Source: Candidatus Colwellia aromaticivorans (lineage in GTDB: Bacteria; Pseudomonadota; Gammaproteobacteria; Enterobacterales; Alteromonadaceae). Taken from it: DNA of 48,889 nt. How positions within the stretch are numbered: position 1 is the stretch's first letter; each line of letters begins with the position of its first letter. The notes below the pieces were generated by a model. The model was not told the DNA's origin. It saw nothing but the letters and a program-made list of their open reading frames with translations, and made no database searches. Where the stretch lies: NCBI RefSeq assembly GCF_003333305.1, contig NZ_QOLD01000090.1, forward strand, positions 1-48,889. The letters run 5' to 3'. Made by a program: the position numbers and the translations under genes. Shown piece by piece: positions 10,201 to 18,786 of this stretch.

Positions 10201-10277
10201 AATCAAATGATCATGAAAATAACCAAAAAATCACGCAACGAATAACTAAAGTGACTCGGAATAAAAAAAGAGAATAG
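7272..10277 (+). CDS. Two-component-regulator-propeller / Y_Y_Y / GGDEF diguanylate cyclase
   Basis: The protein is 1001 aa. In order: a signal peptide or N-terminal anchor (1-25); about 14 propeller repeats with motifs such as GYLWIATWEGFTRFNG and DIWFGTQKHGVFRLS (about 35-620), forming a periplasmic ligand-binding double propeller; a Y_Y_Y domain (about 665-745, with LVGFDTGWI and LAPGEYTFKMRA); a transmembrane helix near 752-775; a short coiled coil; and a cytoplasmic GGDEF domain (about 815-985). The active site is GGEEF at 896-900, so cyclic-di-GMP synthesis is expected. The place of the allosteric I-site RxxD, just before ARWGGEEF, reads SQQV, so product inhibition is probably absent. 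No histidine kinase domain follows, unlike most propeller sensors. It is encoded 9 bp after the lipoprotein gene. Confidence 0.93.
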   Translation: MILKFTFLIQLFFIIIILLPFYNHASKKDPLPIDSYFTQTWDTRDGLPHNGINALTQTSDGYLWIATWEGFTRFNGREFKLFTRGSKAGLPDSAIKSLTATQNGELLVSGARGGISIRKNREWQPQYSASTMVNHAIFDNKKNIWLALEGKGLVYRDVTTKHDDTIIGNLRAFKLLIDAENTLWVATNNGLYSVKNKTLVSHFNEHFGLPDAPVLSLLLTSNNQLIVGTERGAFILDNGYFTPLHQELSHEAVTSLLEDKNNDIWFGTQKHGVFRLSDHGIEKLDDNKGLPNNRISSLYQDKEDSIWVGTSSGLFRLREAPFITLTSKQGLSGDYIRSVLAHSDGSLWVGSSQGLNKLRGKKVVSISPTEINSKDDTSVKSILSLAQGQNNQVLVGTYNSGVYKVVGNTMQPFFNKEQGLPSNEVRSILFDSNKNIWIGTATGLVKITNEGLISQFNKQTGLPDNFIMALTEDSHGRIWIGTGIGVASYQDGIIQTYRLNDEFNAEYAFGFNVEDNVIWLATDRGLIQIDLLTNDIKSVSRKNGLPIDKLFQVVIDHNDTFWLSSNRGIIKVTREEINKAVANQDEIINYEIFAQGVGLLSSQANGGSTPAATLHNDGSVWFATAKGVSQVTHQRLQRMSERHLPVLIEQLIVDNQEYPLKLKGENKALSHVKLLAGASRVTIHYAGLGFLMSENIQYQTQLVGFDTGWINKNNQTYTEFTNLAPGEYTFKMRAKYPNGKWQNQEAMLTFIIPFHFWQTLLFKVFIIASALSLLYLFYRYRIVVIQQSEEKLKRLVAKQTLDFKKQATLFSYQAVHDQLTGLPNRRAFDEWCVSDFKEAQGHSTPLSLAIIDIDHFKIVNDTYSHIVGDQVIKAFATILLELLPSCSQQVKLARWGGEEFTLLICANKEQAMHFCELIRTTIENNDFSSIAQDLKLTISIGLTDNSNLVEYNQMITLADHALYYSKHNGRNQVRVYQSNDHENNQKITQRITKVTRNKKRE

Positions 10278-10560
10278 CTTAATTTTGTAGTGCTATATCC
10301 ATTGATCAAATATAAACTAACGCTAATATCGCTACACAATACCAAAATACCAAGTTAAGCTTTCAAGTTGGTGACTGCAGAATATGGGACTACGTAAGTA
10401 ATGAAAAAGCACTAATTGATGCAAACATTTGCAGTGTTGAGTAAGAGTAACCGAGTTTGAATTGCCAAAAAAAGCTGCAAAAACAATCTCGAAAGATCAA
10501 CAGCTCCTAAATAATGACAGCTTTAAAATAACACTATATTAGAGACAGTATCAATTAATC

Positions 10561-10705
10561 AACGTGCCTATGTAGATGGTTCAGGATCGTCATCCCCGTA
10601 GTGTTTTAATCGGGGATCTAGTGTATTAAGCGCAATAGATCTTCGATAAGATACTTCGAAGATGACGGTTACAGTTACACCCTGAGTTAACTGCATAGCC
10701 ATGTT
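10561..10705. mobile_element. 145-bp MITE with 12-bp inverted termini and 4-bp target duplication
   Basis: The left end AACGTGCCTATG (10561-10572) and right end CATAGCCATGTT (10694-10705) are inverted repeats with two mismatches. They are flanked by a direct repeat AATC (10557-10560 and 10706-10709), a likely target duplication. A sister element at 15736-15947 has the perfect form of the same ends. The interior has no ORF but contains cgtcatcccc and cttcgaagatgacg palindromic stretches. The right end overlaps the last two bases of the purC stop codon. 10278-10560, between the GGDEF gene and this element, shows no gene. Confidence 0.85.
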
Positions 10706-11807
10706 AATCAATTAATTGATACTGCTCACGTAAAACATCAATAATTTCTGCTTTTGGATTATCACTCAGCACTATTTTTTCACCGGTAATTTTTTCTGCA
10801 ATATCAATGTAAGTTTTAGAAACATTCATCAATACAGCTTCTGGTAGAACATTGTCACGTGCTAGGGCTTCACGCTCACTCATACGCGTTTTATTTAATA
10901 GAATGTCTGGATCAGGAAAATGATTTAATAGTAACTGACGAAAACCCTCTTTAGAGTTTTCAACAACTTTGCCTGCACGGTATTGCTCACCATCCCAGAT
11001 ACGAGATGAGTCAGGCGTGCCTACTTCATCCATATAAATTAACTTTTCATTGCCTTCTCTATCTTTAACATAACCAAATTCAAATTTTGTATCGACAAAA
11101 ACCTGATCAAGTTTTGCTAGCTCCGTCGAGATAACATCATAACCTTGTGTTAATAACTTTTCATAAAGCGCTATATCATCCAATGATTTAAAATTAAATG
11201 CTTCAAAATTATCTTCGATGTTTTTACGGGTAATATTGACATCATCAACCGCAGGAACGCCTGGAATATCTGTCAATATGCCTTTTGTTGACGGTGTTTG
11301 TAATAACTCAGTCAGTTTTGAGTCTTTCGTTAAACCTTCACTGATTTCAATACCACAAAACTCTCGCTCACCTTTTTCATATGAACGCCACATTGAGCCG
11401 GTAATATATTGACGACAAATCGCTTCAATCATCACAGGTTTTGCTTTTTGTACAATCCAAACAAACGGATGTGGAATATCTAAAATATGGCTATCAGCAA
11501 GACCTTGTTCTTTGAACAATTTAAACCAATGGTTAGAAATAGCATTAAGCGCGGCTCCTTTGCCAGGTACGCCTTTCATACCGCCCTCACCTTGCCAGAT
11601 ACAATCAAAGGCAGAGATACGGTCACTAATAACCATAATAGCTAAAGGAGCGTCTTTAGGGACGTTATAACCTTTTTCTTCAATTAGTCGTTTGCTATCA
11701 GCTTCAGTTAACCAATATACAGAGCGCACTTTGCCGCTATGTACAGGTGCATCGGTACGGATAGGTAAATCGTTATTTACCGCTAAAACTTTATCAGCTA
11801 GATTCAT
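10704..11807 (-). CDS. purC: SAICAR synthase, long form (purine biosynthesis)
   Basis: The protein is 367 aa. It ligates aspartate to CAIR to give SAICAR, the eighth step of IMP synthesis. Seen: [12 protein letters not shown] nucleotide-binding start, [52 protein letters not shown] and [13 protein letters not shown]. The length is that of the extended PurC of Vibrio, Shewanella and Colwellia, not the 237-aa E. coli type. The gene is monocistronic. Its TAA stop is completed by the end of a MITE. Removing the MITE and one target copy in silico still yields TAA, so the insertion did not alter the protein. Confidence 0.95.
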   Translation of the reverse strand: MNLADKVLAVNNDLPIRTDAPVHSGKVRSVYWLTEADSKRLIEEKGYNVPKDAPLAIMVISDRISAFDCIWQGEGGMKGVPGKGAALNAISNHWFKLFKEQGLADSHILDIPHPFVWIVQKAKPVMIEAICRQYITGSMWRSYEKGEREFCGIEISEGLTKDSKLTELLQTPSTKGILTDIPGVPAVDDVNITRKNIEDNFEAFNFKSLDDIALYEKLLTQGYDVISTELAKLDQVFVDTKFEFGYVKDREGNEKLIYMDEVGTPDSSRIWDGEQYRAGKVVENSKEGFRQLLLNHFPDPDILLNKTRMSEREALARDNVLPEAVLMNVSKTYIDIAEKITGEKIVLSDNPKAEIIDVLREQYQLID

Positions 11808-11971
11808 GGTATTAGACCTTAACTTTTAGATTTAAAATTAATTGTAGCGAATAGTATCTTTACGGATTATCACTGAGGATAAAATAGTATTCGGTATAAT
11901 TAATAACATTATTTAAATTTATCGTTGTTGAAGATATTTTGCAGGTAATTGAAATGAGAACAAGGAAATCA

Positions 11972-12012
11972 CGCGGAGCTTATGAACATAAGTGAGCATG
12001 TTTGACGACGCT
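11972..12012 (+). repeat. CGCGGAG hairpin repeat, copy A
   Basis: CGCGGAGC, stem TTAT-GAAC-ATAA, GTGAGCA, then TTTGAC. The same flanks with different stem sequences occur at 40729-40767 (plus strand) and 13508-13543 (minus strand). It lies downstream of rplT, about 30 bp beyond its terminator, within the purC/rplT spacer. Confidence 0.6.
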
Positions 12013-12042
12013 ATCATGAAATTAGCAATAAAATATATCAAC

Positions 12043-12072
12043 AAAAAAGAAAAGGACGCTAATGCGTCCTTA
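12043..12072 (-). terminator. Rho-independent terminator of the thrS-infC-rpmI-rplT operon
   Basis: On the minus strand: AAGGACGC, loop ATTA, GCGTCCTT, then TTCTTTTTTG. An 8-bp GC-containing stem with a T-rich tail, 24 bp after the rplT stop. Confidence 0.92.
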
Positions 12073-12095
12073 TCTCAATTACAACTTTTCAATTC

Positions 12096-12458
<363 letters not shown>

Positions 12459-12471
12459 CTATTTCTCCTAA

Positions 12472-12666
12472 TTAACCGTGACGTAAAAGTTTTTTAACTG
12501 ACTTAATGTCAGCTGCAGCGATCATACATTTAGCACGTAAATGACGCTTAACTTTAGTACGGCGTTTAGTCAAAATATGACGTAAGCCAGCTTGTTTGAA
12601 CTTGTAGCCATTAGCTGTTTTTTTAAAGCGCTTTGCAGCACCTTTATTGGTTTTCATTTTAGGCAT
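12472..12666 (-). CDS. rpmI: 50S ribosomal protein L35
   Basis: From ATG 12666 the protein is 64 aa and opens [20 protein letters not shown], the canonical L35 start. An in-frame start five codons upstream (12681) would add MRVIH and is not supported by the family. It is highly basic and ends LRHG. It lies between infC, 223 bp upstream, and rplT, 16 bp downstream. The spacer to infC is unusually long for this operon and contains an AACTCGAAACTCA repeat (12831-12843). Confidence 0.96.
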   Translation of the reverse strand: MPKMKTNKGAAKRFKKTANGYKFKQAGLRHILTKRRTKVKRHLRAKCMIAAADIKSVKKLLRHG

Positions 12667-12830
12667 GTGAATAACTCTCAAATTTATACCTTTACCTATA
12701 ATAGGTAGGTATATGCCAAATATTAAGTAGCGAGGGCGAAACTGATTTTTATCACAATAAAGCGAGAATAATCAATTTACTTGCAAGCCTGTACTACCAG
12801 CGTAAAGATAAAATTGGTGAATGAGCGCAT

Positions 12831-12843
12831 AACTCGAAACTCA
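12831..12843 (+). repeat. 13-bp repeat AACTCGAAACTCA, copy 1
   Basis: An identical 13-mer lies at 13642-13654, in the same orientation, so the two copies bracket infC. Degenerate partial copies follow directly (ACTCGAA, CTCGAAAC at 12847-12865). The origin is unknown. Confidence 0.5.
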
Positions 12844-12889
12844 ATTACTCGAATCTCGAAACTGCGCTAATTACTTGTCAAACCAAGGA

Positions 12890-13447
12890 TTATCTATTTT
12901 TAGGGGCTAAGACCATCACCATTTGACGTCCTTCTGCTCTACGCGGAAAGAATTCAAGTACGGTTAGTTCTTCTAAATCGTTTTTAACACGAGTAAGAAG
13001 CGCTAAACCGAGCTCTTGGTGGGCCATTTCACGGCCACGGAAACGTAATGTAACCTTGACCTTGTCGCCGCCTTCTAAAAAGCGTTTCAGGTTACGTAAT
13101 TTCACCTGATAATCGCCTTCATCTGTACCAGGTCGGAATTTAATTTCCTTTACCTGTATTTGTTTCTGGTTTTTACGTTGTTCTTTTTGTTCTTTAGCTT
13201 TTTCATAGATAAACTTACCGTAATCCATGACGCGACAAACGGGAGGTTTGGCGGTTGGGCTTATTTCAACAAGATCCACACCGGCTTCATCAGCTTGATC
13301 AAATGCTTCATCCAATGAAACAATGCCGCCCGGCTCTCCGTCAAACTTAATTAAACGAACTTCGTTGTCAGCAATACCTGTGATTAACTCATTTAAACGA
13401 TGTGCTGGCTCTTTTTGCCCGCCTCGTTGTCCACCTTTAATAGCCAT
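12890..13447 (-). CDS. infC: Translation initiation factor IF-3
   Basis: The protein is 185 aa if the ATG at 13447 is used. The N-domain ([36 protein letters not shown]) and C-domain ([48 protein letters not shown]) are typical. IF-3 binds the 30S subunit and proofreads the start codon. Codon 3 is ATT, followed by AAA GGT GGA, matching the IKGGKR start of E. coli IF-3, which uses AUU for autoregulation. The true start may therefore be 13441 (183 aa). It is the second gene of the thrS operon, 211 bp after thrS. Confidence 0.95.
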   Translation of the reverse strand: MAIKGGQRGGQKEPAHRLNELITGIADNEVRLIKFDGEPGGIVSLDEAFDQADEAGVDLVEISPTAKPPVCRVMDYGKFIYEKAKEQKEQRKNQKQIQVKEIKFRPGTDEGDYQVKLRNLKRFLEGGDKVKVTLRFRGREMAHQELGLALLTRVKNDLEELTVLEFFPRRAEGRQMVMVLAPKNR

Positions 13448-13456
13448 GTTCCTCCT
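13439..13456 (-). promoter_or_regulatory. infC ribosome-binding site with alternative AUG/AUU starts
   Basis: The minus strand reads AGGAGG (13456-13451), AAC, ATG (13447-13445), GCT, ATT (13441-13439). The gap from AGGAGG to ATG is only 3 nt, tight for initiation; to ATT it is 9 nt, near the usual optimum. AUU is the known autoregulatory start of infC in enterobacteria, where IF-3 itself rejects it. Spacing thus favours AUU and codon identity favours AUG. Confidence 0.6.
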
Positions 13457-13507
13457 ACAGAAACCTTTTTTATTTACTTATAAATTGATCTTTCTTCCGA
13501 CTTTTTT

Positions 13508-13543
13508 GTCAAAAGTGCTCATTGACGTTCGTCAACTCCGCGC
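13508..13543 (-). repeat. CGCGGAG hairpin repeat, copy C (infC leader)
   Basis: The minus strand reads AGCGCGGAG, stem TTGACG-AA-CGTCAA, TGAGCACTTTTGAC. The flanks match the copies at 11972 and 40729 but the stem has different bases with pairing kept. It lies 60-95 bp upstream of infC, inside the operon spacer, so it would be transcribed with thrS-infC. Confidence 0.6.
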
Positions 13544-13573
13544 TTTTTCCTCAAATTCGAAAAAAATCTCGAC

Positions 13574-13607
13574 TTTCTAAGTGATAAAATCATTTGCCAC
13601 TTAGAAA
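13574..13607 (-). promoter_or_regulatory. 10-bp-stem hairpin in the thrS-infC spacer
   Basis: TTTCTAAGTG (13574-13583) pairs perfectly with CACTTAGAAA (13598-13607) across a 14-nt loop. It is the first structure met by transcripts leaving thrS. A weak T-run (seven Ts) occurs 6 nt further on the minus strand, so it could attenuate read-through or be a processing site. Which of these applies cannot be told from sequence. Confidence 0.45.
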
Positions 13608-13641
13608 TATTAAATTATGTTATGGTCCGTTCGATACTAAT

Positions 13642-13654
13642 AACTCGAAACTCA
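13642..13654 (+). repeat. 13-bp repeat AACTCGAAACTCA, copy 2
   Basis: Identical to 12831-12843. It lies immediately downstream of the thrS stop codon (minus strand). Confidence 0.5.
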
Positions 13655-13658
13655 TCAC

Positions 13659-15569
13659 TTATTTTCTCGTTTTTACTTCTTCGCTTAACTTAGCGATAAA
13701 GTCATCAACAGACATTTTTCCTAAATCTTCACCACTTCGAGTTCTAACAGCAATTTCACCTGCTTCCATTTCTTTGTCACCTACAACTAACAAATAAGGA
13801 ACTCTCTTTAAAGTGTGCTCGCGGATTTTAAAGCCTATCTTCTCATTTCTCAAGTCTAGTTTTGCTCTAAAGCCATTTTCTTTTAGTTTTTTAACAACTT
13901 TTTCACAATATTGACCCTGTTTATCGGTAATATTCATAATTGTTGCGTGAATTGGCGATAACCAAGTTGGAAATTTACCTGAGTACTCTTCAATTAAAAT
14001 ACCAATAAAACGCTCTAATGATCCTAAAATAGCTCTGTGGATCATTACCGGAGTATATCTTTCGTTGTTTTCACCAACATAAGTTGCTCCTAAACGCTCT
14101 GGCAAAGCAAAATCAAGTTGTACTGTGCCACATTGCCAACCACGACCTAAGCAATCCATTAAGGTGAATTCAATTTTAGGACCGTAGAAAGCGCCTTCAC
14201 CTGGTAAATATTCAAATTCAATATTGTTATCAGTTAATGCTTGAGCAAGACCCGCTTCGGCTTTATCCCAAATATCATCACTACCAATACGTTTGTCAGG
14301 GCGTGTTGATAACTTAACGGCAATGTCTTCAAAGCCAAATGAGCCATAAACATCATAAACCATTTTAATGCATTTACTTACTTCGTCTTGAACCTGTGAT
14401 TCCATACAAAAAATATGCGCATCATCTTGAGTAAAACCACGCACACGCATTAAACCATGTAAAGCACCTGATGGTTCATTACGATGACAACAACCAAATT
14501 CAGCCATACGTAATGGTAAATCACGGTATGATTTTAAACCTTGATTAAAAATTTGCACATGGCCTGGACAGTTCATTGGTTTAATTGCATATTCACGCTT
14601 CTCAGAAACCGTTGTGAACATGTTTTCTGCATATTTTTCCCAATGGCCTGATTTTTCCCAAAGTACGCGATCCATCATTAATGGACCTTTTACTTCGTCA
14701 TAATCATATTCATGCAATTTTTCACGAATAAATTTTTCTAGTTCAGTGTAAATTGTCCAACCATCATTGTGCCAAAACACCATTCCCGGAGCTTCTTCCT
14801 GCCAGTGAAATAAATCTAATGTTTTACCAATTTTACGGTGATCACGCTTTTCAGCTTCAGCAAGACGTTGAATATACGCTTTAAGCTGTTTTTTATCTGC
14901 CCAAGCGGTACCATAAACACGTTGCAGCATTTTATTGTCGCTATCACCGCGCCAATACGCGCCAGCAAGTTTCATTAACTTAAAATGATGACAATGGCGC
15001 ATGCTTGGCACATGTGGGCCTCGACACATATCTACATATTCTTCATGATGATATAAAGCAGGCATATCATCTTGTGAGATATTTTCATCTAAAATCTGAA
15101 TTTTATAGGTTTCGCCACGGCCAACAAAGGCTGCGCGCGCTTCTTGCCATGTGCCTACTTTTTTCACTACCGAATAATTAGACCGTGCTAACTCAGTCAT
15201 GCGTTTTTCAAGCTTAACTAAGTCATCCTCAGTAATGGTATGTTCTAAGTCAACATCATAATAAAAGCCATTATCAATAGTAGGACCAATCGCCATTTTA
15301 GTGTCTGGCCATAATTGTTTAATTGCATGACCTAATAAATGCGCACAAGAGTGACGAATAATTTCTAAACCTTCATCATCTTTGCTAGTAATAAGTTGCA
15401 AGCTAGCATCATTTTCAATTAATTCGCAGGCATCAACTAAATCACCATTGATACGGCCAGCAATGGTTGCTTTAGCAAGACCAGGGCCAATATCTAAGGC
15501 GACATCCATTACCGATACAGCGTTATCAAAAGAGCGAGTCGAACCATCAGGGAGAGTTATTATAGGCAT
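13659..15569 (-). CDS. thrS: Threonyl-tRNA synthetase
   Basis: From ATG 15569 the protein is 636 aa, close to the 642 aa of E. coli. Domains: TGS ([18 protein letters not shown], 1-60), the editing/SAD domain ([17 protein letters not shown] and later [21 protein letters not shown]), the class II catalytic core ([58 protein letters not shown]) and the C-terminal anticodon-binding domain. A longer frame to 15662 lacks family support. AAGGAAAATTTC precedes 15569, a good ribosome site. It is the first gene of the operon. A MITE sits about 170 bp upstream, so the promoter must lie in about 15570-15735 or be donated by the MITE. Confidence 0.96.
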   Translation of the reverse strand: MPIITLPDGSTRSFDNAVSVMDVALDIGPGLAKATIAGRINGDLVDACELIENDASLQLITSKDDEGLEIIRHSCAHLLGHAIKQLWPDTKMAIGPTIDNGFYYDVDLEHTITEDDLVKLEKRMTELARSNYSVVKKVGTWQEARAAFVGRGETYKIQILDENISQDDMPALYHHEEYVDMCRGPHVPSMRHCHHFKLMKLAGAYWRGDSDNKMLQRVYGTAWADKKQLKAYIQRLAEAEKRDHRKIGKTLDLFHWQEEAPGMVFWHNDGWTIYTELEKFIREKLHEYDYDEVKGPLMMDRVLWEKSGHWEKYAENMFTTVSEKREYAIKPMNCPGHVQIFNQGLKSYRDLPLRMAEFGCCHRNEPSGALHGLMRVRGFTQDDAHIFCMESQVQDEVSKCIKMVYDVYGSFGFEDIAVKLSTRPDKRIGSDDIWDKAEAGLAQALTDNNIEFEYLPGEGAFYGPKIEFTLMDCLGRGWQCGTVQLDFALPERLGATYVGENNERYTPVMIHRAILGSLERFIGILIEEYSGKFPTWLSPIHATIMNITDKQGQYCEKVVKKLKENGFRAKLDLRNEKIGFKIREHTLKRVPYLLVVGDKEMEAGEIAVRTRSGEDLGKMSVDDFIAKLSEEVKTRK

Positions 15570-15735
15570 GAAATTTTCCTTATCAGTGGCGGCACATACT
15601 AGGCGTCGCTTGAAGTCTATTAAAATAAGGCGGGAATTGTAAAAGCCTTGCTGTTTATACACAAGTGTTTTAATAGACTATTTCACCCTAAAAAAGAAAA
15701 AACAGCAATAAAACAGCAAAAAGCAGTTATTATTT

Positions 15736-15947
15736 AACATGCCTATGTAGATCAATCAGGAAAAGCTTACTATTGACAAAGAATGTCATTCCAGCGGTGT
15801 TTTAGGCTGACGTGGCATGGATGCCACTTATTAGACTATGCATGGAGTACATAGTCCTGAATCCAAGCAAAAAACAATGGATCTTCGACAAAAGACTTCG
15901 AAGATGACGTTATTAATGAACTCCTGAGCCAAGTGCATAGGCATGTT
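15736..15947. mobile_element. 212-bp MITE with perfect 12-bp termini and ATTT duplication
   Basis: AACATGCCTATG (15736-15747) and CATAGGCATGTT (15936-15947) are exact inverted repeats, flanked by ATTT on both sides (15732-15735 and 15948-15951). It is the same family as 10561-10705. The interior has no ORF but holds palindromes GTGGCATGGATGCCAC and CTATG-...-CATAG around an ATGGA core, plus a block cttcgaagatgacg shared with the sister copy. It fills most of the 645-bp gap between thrS and the START-like gene; 15953-16177 shows nothing further. Confidence 0.88.
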
Positions 15948-16214
15948 ATTTAATTAAAACAAATAGCTATTTTCAAATAGTACTCGTTTCATTAAGCTTA
16001 TGCCCTTATTGTGTGTAGGGGAGTATTTCAGGGCAATGCGCGATTCACTATATAATAGACTATTGAACTTGAGAGCAATGCTGCCTTAGAGTATTTTATT
16101 CCAGCTCACGTAGGTAATAGTTTAGTAAACAGAGTTGATAAATTCATTTCAACAACTTAATTAGATAAGACGATATTATGACTATAAAAAATACCACTAC
16201 AGTGCGTTGTTCTT

Positions 16215-16922
16215 TTGACATTTAACGTATTTAAAGCAATAAAAGTTATAGTTATTGCTTTCATTATTACTTTCGTCATTAGTGACGCTTGCCTTGTAAA
16301 AGCCGCTTCTTTGACATCTGAGTTACCATGGAAAAAATGGAAGCAATCTAAGCACCTCAATGTCAGCTCAAGAATATCAACGATTGATCAATTAACCGAA
16401 ATAAAAGTAACGGCATTGGTAAACTCTAGTCTGTCAGGTTTTTTGTTATTTATACAAGATGTCAAAAACACACCAGCCTGGTTAACCAACGCAAGTAGCA
16501 GTAAAGTAGTTAAAAATTTTTCAGCAACTGAACATATCTTCACTGTTAATTTTTCTGCTATTTGGCCATTAAAACCCAGACACTTACAACTTCATTCACA
16601 TTATTGGCAAAACAGTGACTTATCAGTAGAAATACAATTAAAAGATGATTTTAGTGTTGAAATAGAGCACAAAAATACAGTACGGGTTAAATTTTATGAG
16701 GGGCATTGGTTGCTCACCCCAATACTAAATAACAAACAACAAAAACAACTCATCATTGAATATACTTTTATCGCAGATGGTGGTGGAGAAATGCCTAAAT
16801 GGTTTGCCGATCAATTAGCATTAAAGTCAATTTTGAAATCAATGAAAAAGATGAACCAACAATTACCACAATCTAAATGGCAGCAACAAACCATACCAGG
16901 AATTACCGAGCTAAGCTTGTAG
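16215..16922 (+). CDS. START-like (SRPBCC) exported protein
   Basis: The frame encodes 235 aa from TTG 16215. An N-terminal hydrophobic segment (KVIVIAFIITFVISDACLVKAAS, about 10-32) looks like a signal peptide. The rest resembles START/Bet v 1-like lipid-binding proteins of marine Gammaproteobacteria: WKKWKQSKHLNVSSR, an internal FTVNFSAIWPLKPR, and the C-terminal pattern EYTFIADGGGEMPKWFADQLALKSILKSMKKM typical of the last long helix. The start is doubtful: the frame opens at 16188, there is no in-frame ATG before residue 190, and the TTG has no clear ribosome site. An ATG at 16178 in another frame stops after 15 codons. A frameshift at the N-terminus is possible. The hydrophobic ligand is unknown. 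Confidence 0.7.
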   Translation: MTFNVFKAIKVIVIAFIITFVISDACLVKAASLTSELPWKKWKQSKHLNVSSRISTIDQLTEIKVTALVNSSLSGFLLFIQDVKNTPAWLTNASSSKVVKNFSATEHIFTVNFSAIWPLKPRHLQLHSHYWQNSDLSVEIQLKDDFSVEIEHKNTVRVKFYEGHWLLTPILNNKQQKQLIIEYTFIADGGGEMPKWFADQLALKSILKSMKKMNQQLPQSKWQQQTIPGITELSL

Positions 16923-16930
16923 CTTAGCTC
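16908..16930. terminator. Hairpin between convergent genes
   Basis: GAGCTAAGC, loop TTGTA, GCTTAGCTC: a perfect 9-bp stem that spans the stop codon of the START-like gene. It faces the convergent flavoprotein gene. The T-tract is weak (ATTTT 7 nt later), so termination is probable rather than certain. Confidence 0.55.
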
Positions 16931-16967
16931 TAGGATCATTTTCTACAGGCTTAACGTTTACTACCCG

Positions 16968-18644
16968 TTACTCCTTTAACATTGACAACGCCATCGCTTC
17001 AGCGATTTTAATACCGTCAATGCCTGCCGATAAAATACCTCCTGCATAACCCGCGCCTTCACCGGCTGGGTATAAGCCTTTGGCATTTAGGCTTTGTAAT
17101 GTTTCTCTATCACGTGTTATTTGAATAGGGGATGATGTACGCGTTTCTACTGCGGTTAACGTCGCTTCACTCATAGAAAAGCCTTTAACCTTTTTCTCAA
17201 ATGCAGGTAAAGCCTCTCGAATGGCGGTAACAGCATAATCCGGCAATGCATCACTTAAATCACAATACGTTACGCCCGGTTTATACGATGGCGTAACACT
17301 ACCGTGCTCACCACTTTTTCTTCCCGCTAGAAAATCACCAACCAATTGCACTGGAGCATCATACGTTGCGCCACCCATATGAAAAGCTTGTTGTTCTAGT
17401 CGACGTTGAAATTCAATGCCAGCGAGAACCGAATCATCTTTTGCGGCAAATTTACCTTGGGTAAAATCTTTCGGCTCAATACCGACAACAATCGCACTAT
17501 TGGCATTACGTTCATGTCGTGAATATTGGCTCATACCGTTAGTCACTAAATGCCCTTCCTCTGATGCTGCGGCCACAACAGTACCGCCAGGGCACATACA
17601 AAAGCTATAAACAGAGCGACCATTACTACAATGATGCACTAACTTATAATCTGCTGCGCCTAATATTTCATTGCCCGCATTTTGACCAAAACGAGCCTCA
17701 TCAATAACCGACTGTTCATGCTCTATACGAAAGCCAACTGAAAATGGCTTAGCTTTGATATAAACACCTTCTTCATGGAGCATTTTAAAGGTATCACGCG
17801 CACTATGACCTATCGCTAAGGCAATATGACTTGTTTCAAGATGTTCACCACTAGCAAGGGTTAAACCAGTAACTTGTTTGGCGCTAAAGCCTGCGAGTGC
17901 ATCTTCATCAAATGAGACTGTGTCATCATTTTCAAAATGTATTTTTTCAACTCTTTGTTCAAAACGAACTTCGCCACCTAACTCAAAAATTTTCGCTCGC
18001 ATTTTTTCGACCATAGTCACTAATTTAAAAGTACCTATATGTGGCTTACTAACAAATAATATTTCTGCTGGAGCACCTGCTTCAACAAATTCATTTAGCA
18101 CTTTACGACTATAATGTTTAGGATCTTTAACTTGGCTATAAAGTTTACCATCAGAAAAAGTGCCTGCGCCGCCCTCTCCAAATTGAACATTTGACTCAGT
18201 ATTCAATATTTTTTTACGCCAGAATCCGAAAGTGTCTTTAGTACGTTCACGTACTTCTTTACCTCGTTCCAACACAATAGGTTTAAAACCCATTTGCGCT
18301 AGTACTAAACCGACAAATAAACCGCAGGGTCCCATACCAATCACTACTGGGCGTTGCTTTATTTGCTGTGGTGCACTCGCTACAAAGTTATATTCCATAT
18401 TGGGTGTTAGTTTTACATGAGGGTCTTTGCTAAGTGTCTCTAATAACTGTTCATCTATGTTAGTACTAATATCGAGCGTATAAATAAGCAAAATCTTATT
18501 TTTTTTACGCGCATCATAACCACGTTTAAAAATGCTAAAGTCAACTAATTGGTCTTTAGTTATCGCCAGTTTTTTAAGTATTGCTTGCTCAATGGCATCA
18601 GCTTGGTGATTCAACGGTAATTTAATATCGGTTAGGCGCAACAT
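16968..18644 (-). CDS. COG2509-type FAD-dependent oxidoreductase
   Basis: The protein is 558 aa. An N-terminal ferredoxin-like or substrate-handling domain (1-95) is followed by a Rossmann FAD-binding motif VVIGMGPCGLFVGLVLAQMG (about 100-119, the GxGPxG variant). Then come VQFGEGGAGTFSDGKLYS, the conserved CMCPGGTVVAAASEEG and a C-terminal GEGAGYAGGILSAGIDGIKIAEAM that closes the FAD site. This architecture is the widespread but uncharacterised COG2509 flavoprotein; no confirmed substrate is known to me. It is cytoplasmic (no signal peptide). It is encoded alone, divergent from fdxA 142 bp away, which may suggest a redox link (inference only). Confidence 0.88.
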   Translation of the reverse strand: MLRLTDIKLPLNHQADAIEQAILKKLAITKDQLVDFSIFKRGYDARKKNKILLIYTLDISTNIDEQLLETLSKDPHVKLTPNMEYNFVASAPQQIKQRPVVIGMGPCGLFVGLVLAQMGFKPIVLERGKEVRERTKDTFGFWRKKILNTESNVQFGEGGAGTFSDGKLYSQVKDPKHYSRKVLNEFVEAGAPAEILFVSKPHIGTFKLVTMVEKMRAKIFELGGEVRFEQRVEKIHFENDDTVSFDEDALAGFSAKQVTGLTLASGEHLETSHIALAIGHSARDTFKMLHEEGVYIKAKPFSVGFRIEHEQSVIDEARFGQNAGNEILGAADYKLVHHCSNGRSVYSFCMCPGGTVVAAASEEGHLVTNGMSQYSRHERNANSAIVVGIEPKDFTQGKFAAKDDSVLAGIEFQRRLEQQAFHMGGATYDAPVQLVGDFLAGRKSGEHGSVTPSYKPGVTYCDLSDALPDYAVTAIREALPAFEKKVKGFSMSEATLTAVETRTSSPIQITRDRETLQSLNAKGLYPAGEGAGYAGGILSAGIDGIKIAEAMALSMLKE

Positions 18645-18786
18645 GGTTTGAAATCCAAAAATTAAGAAGAGTGATAAAATCTGACGCTATTTTACCTGAT
18701 AGTTATGCTCAGTTAAAACAAGAGATTGAATTTAACGAAAAGAAAGGTATGATCGCCAACATTACTTACCTTCTATAGAGTCAAAC

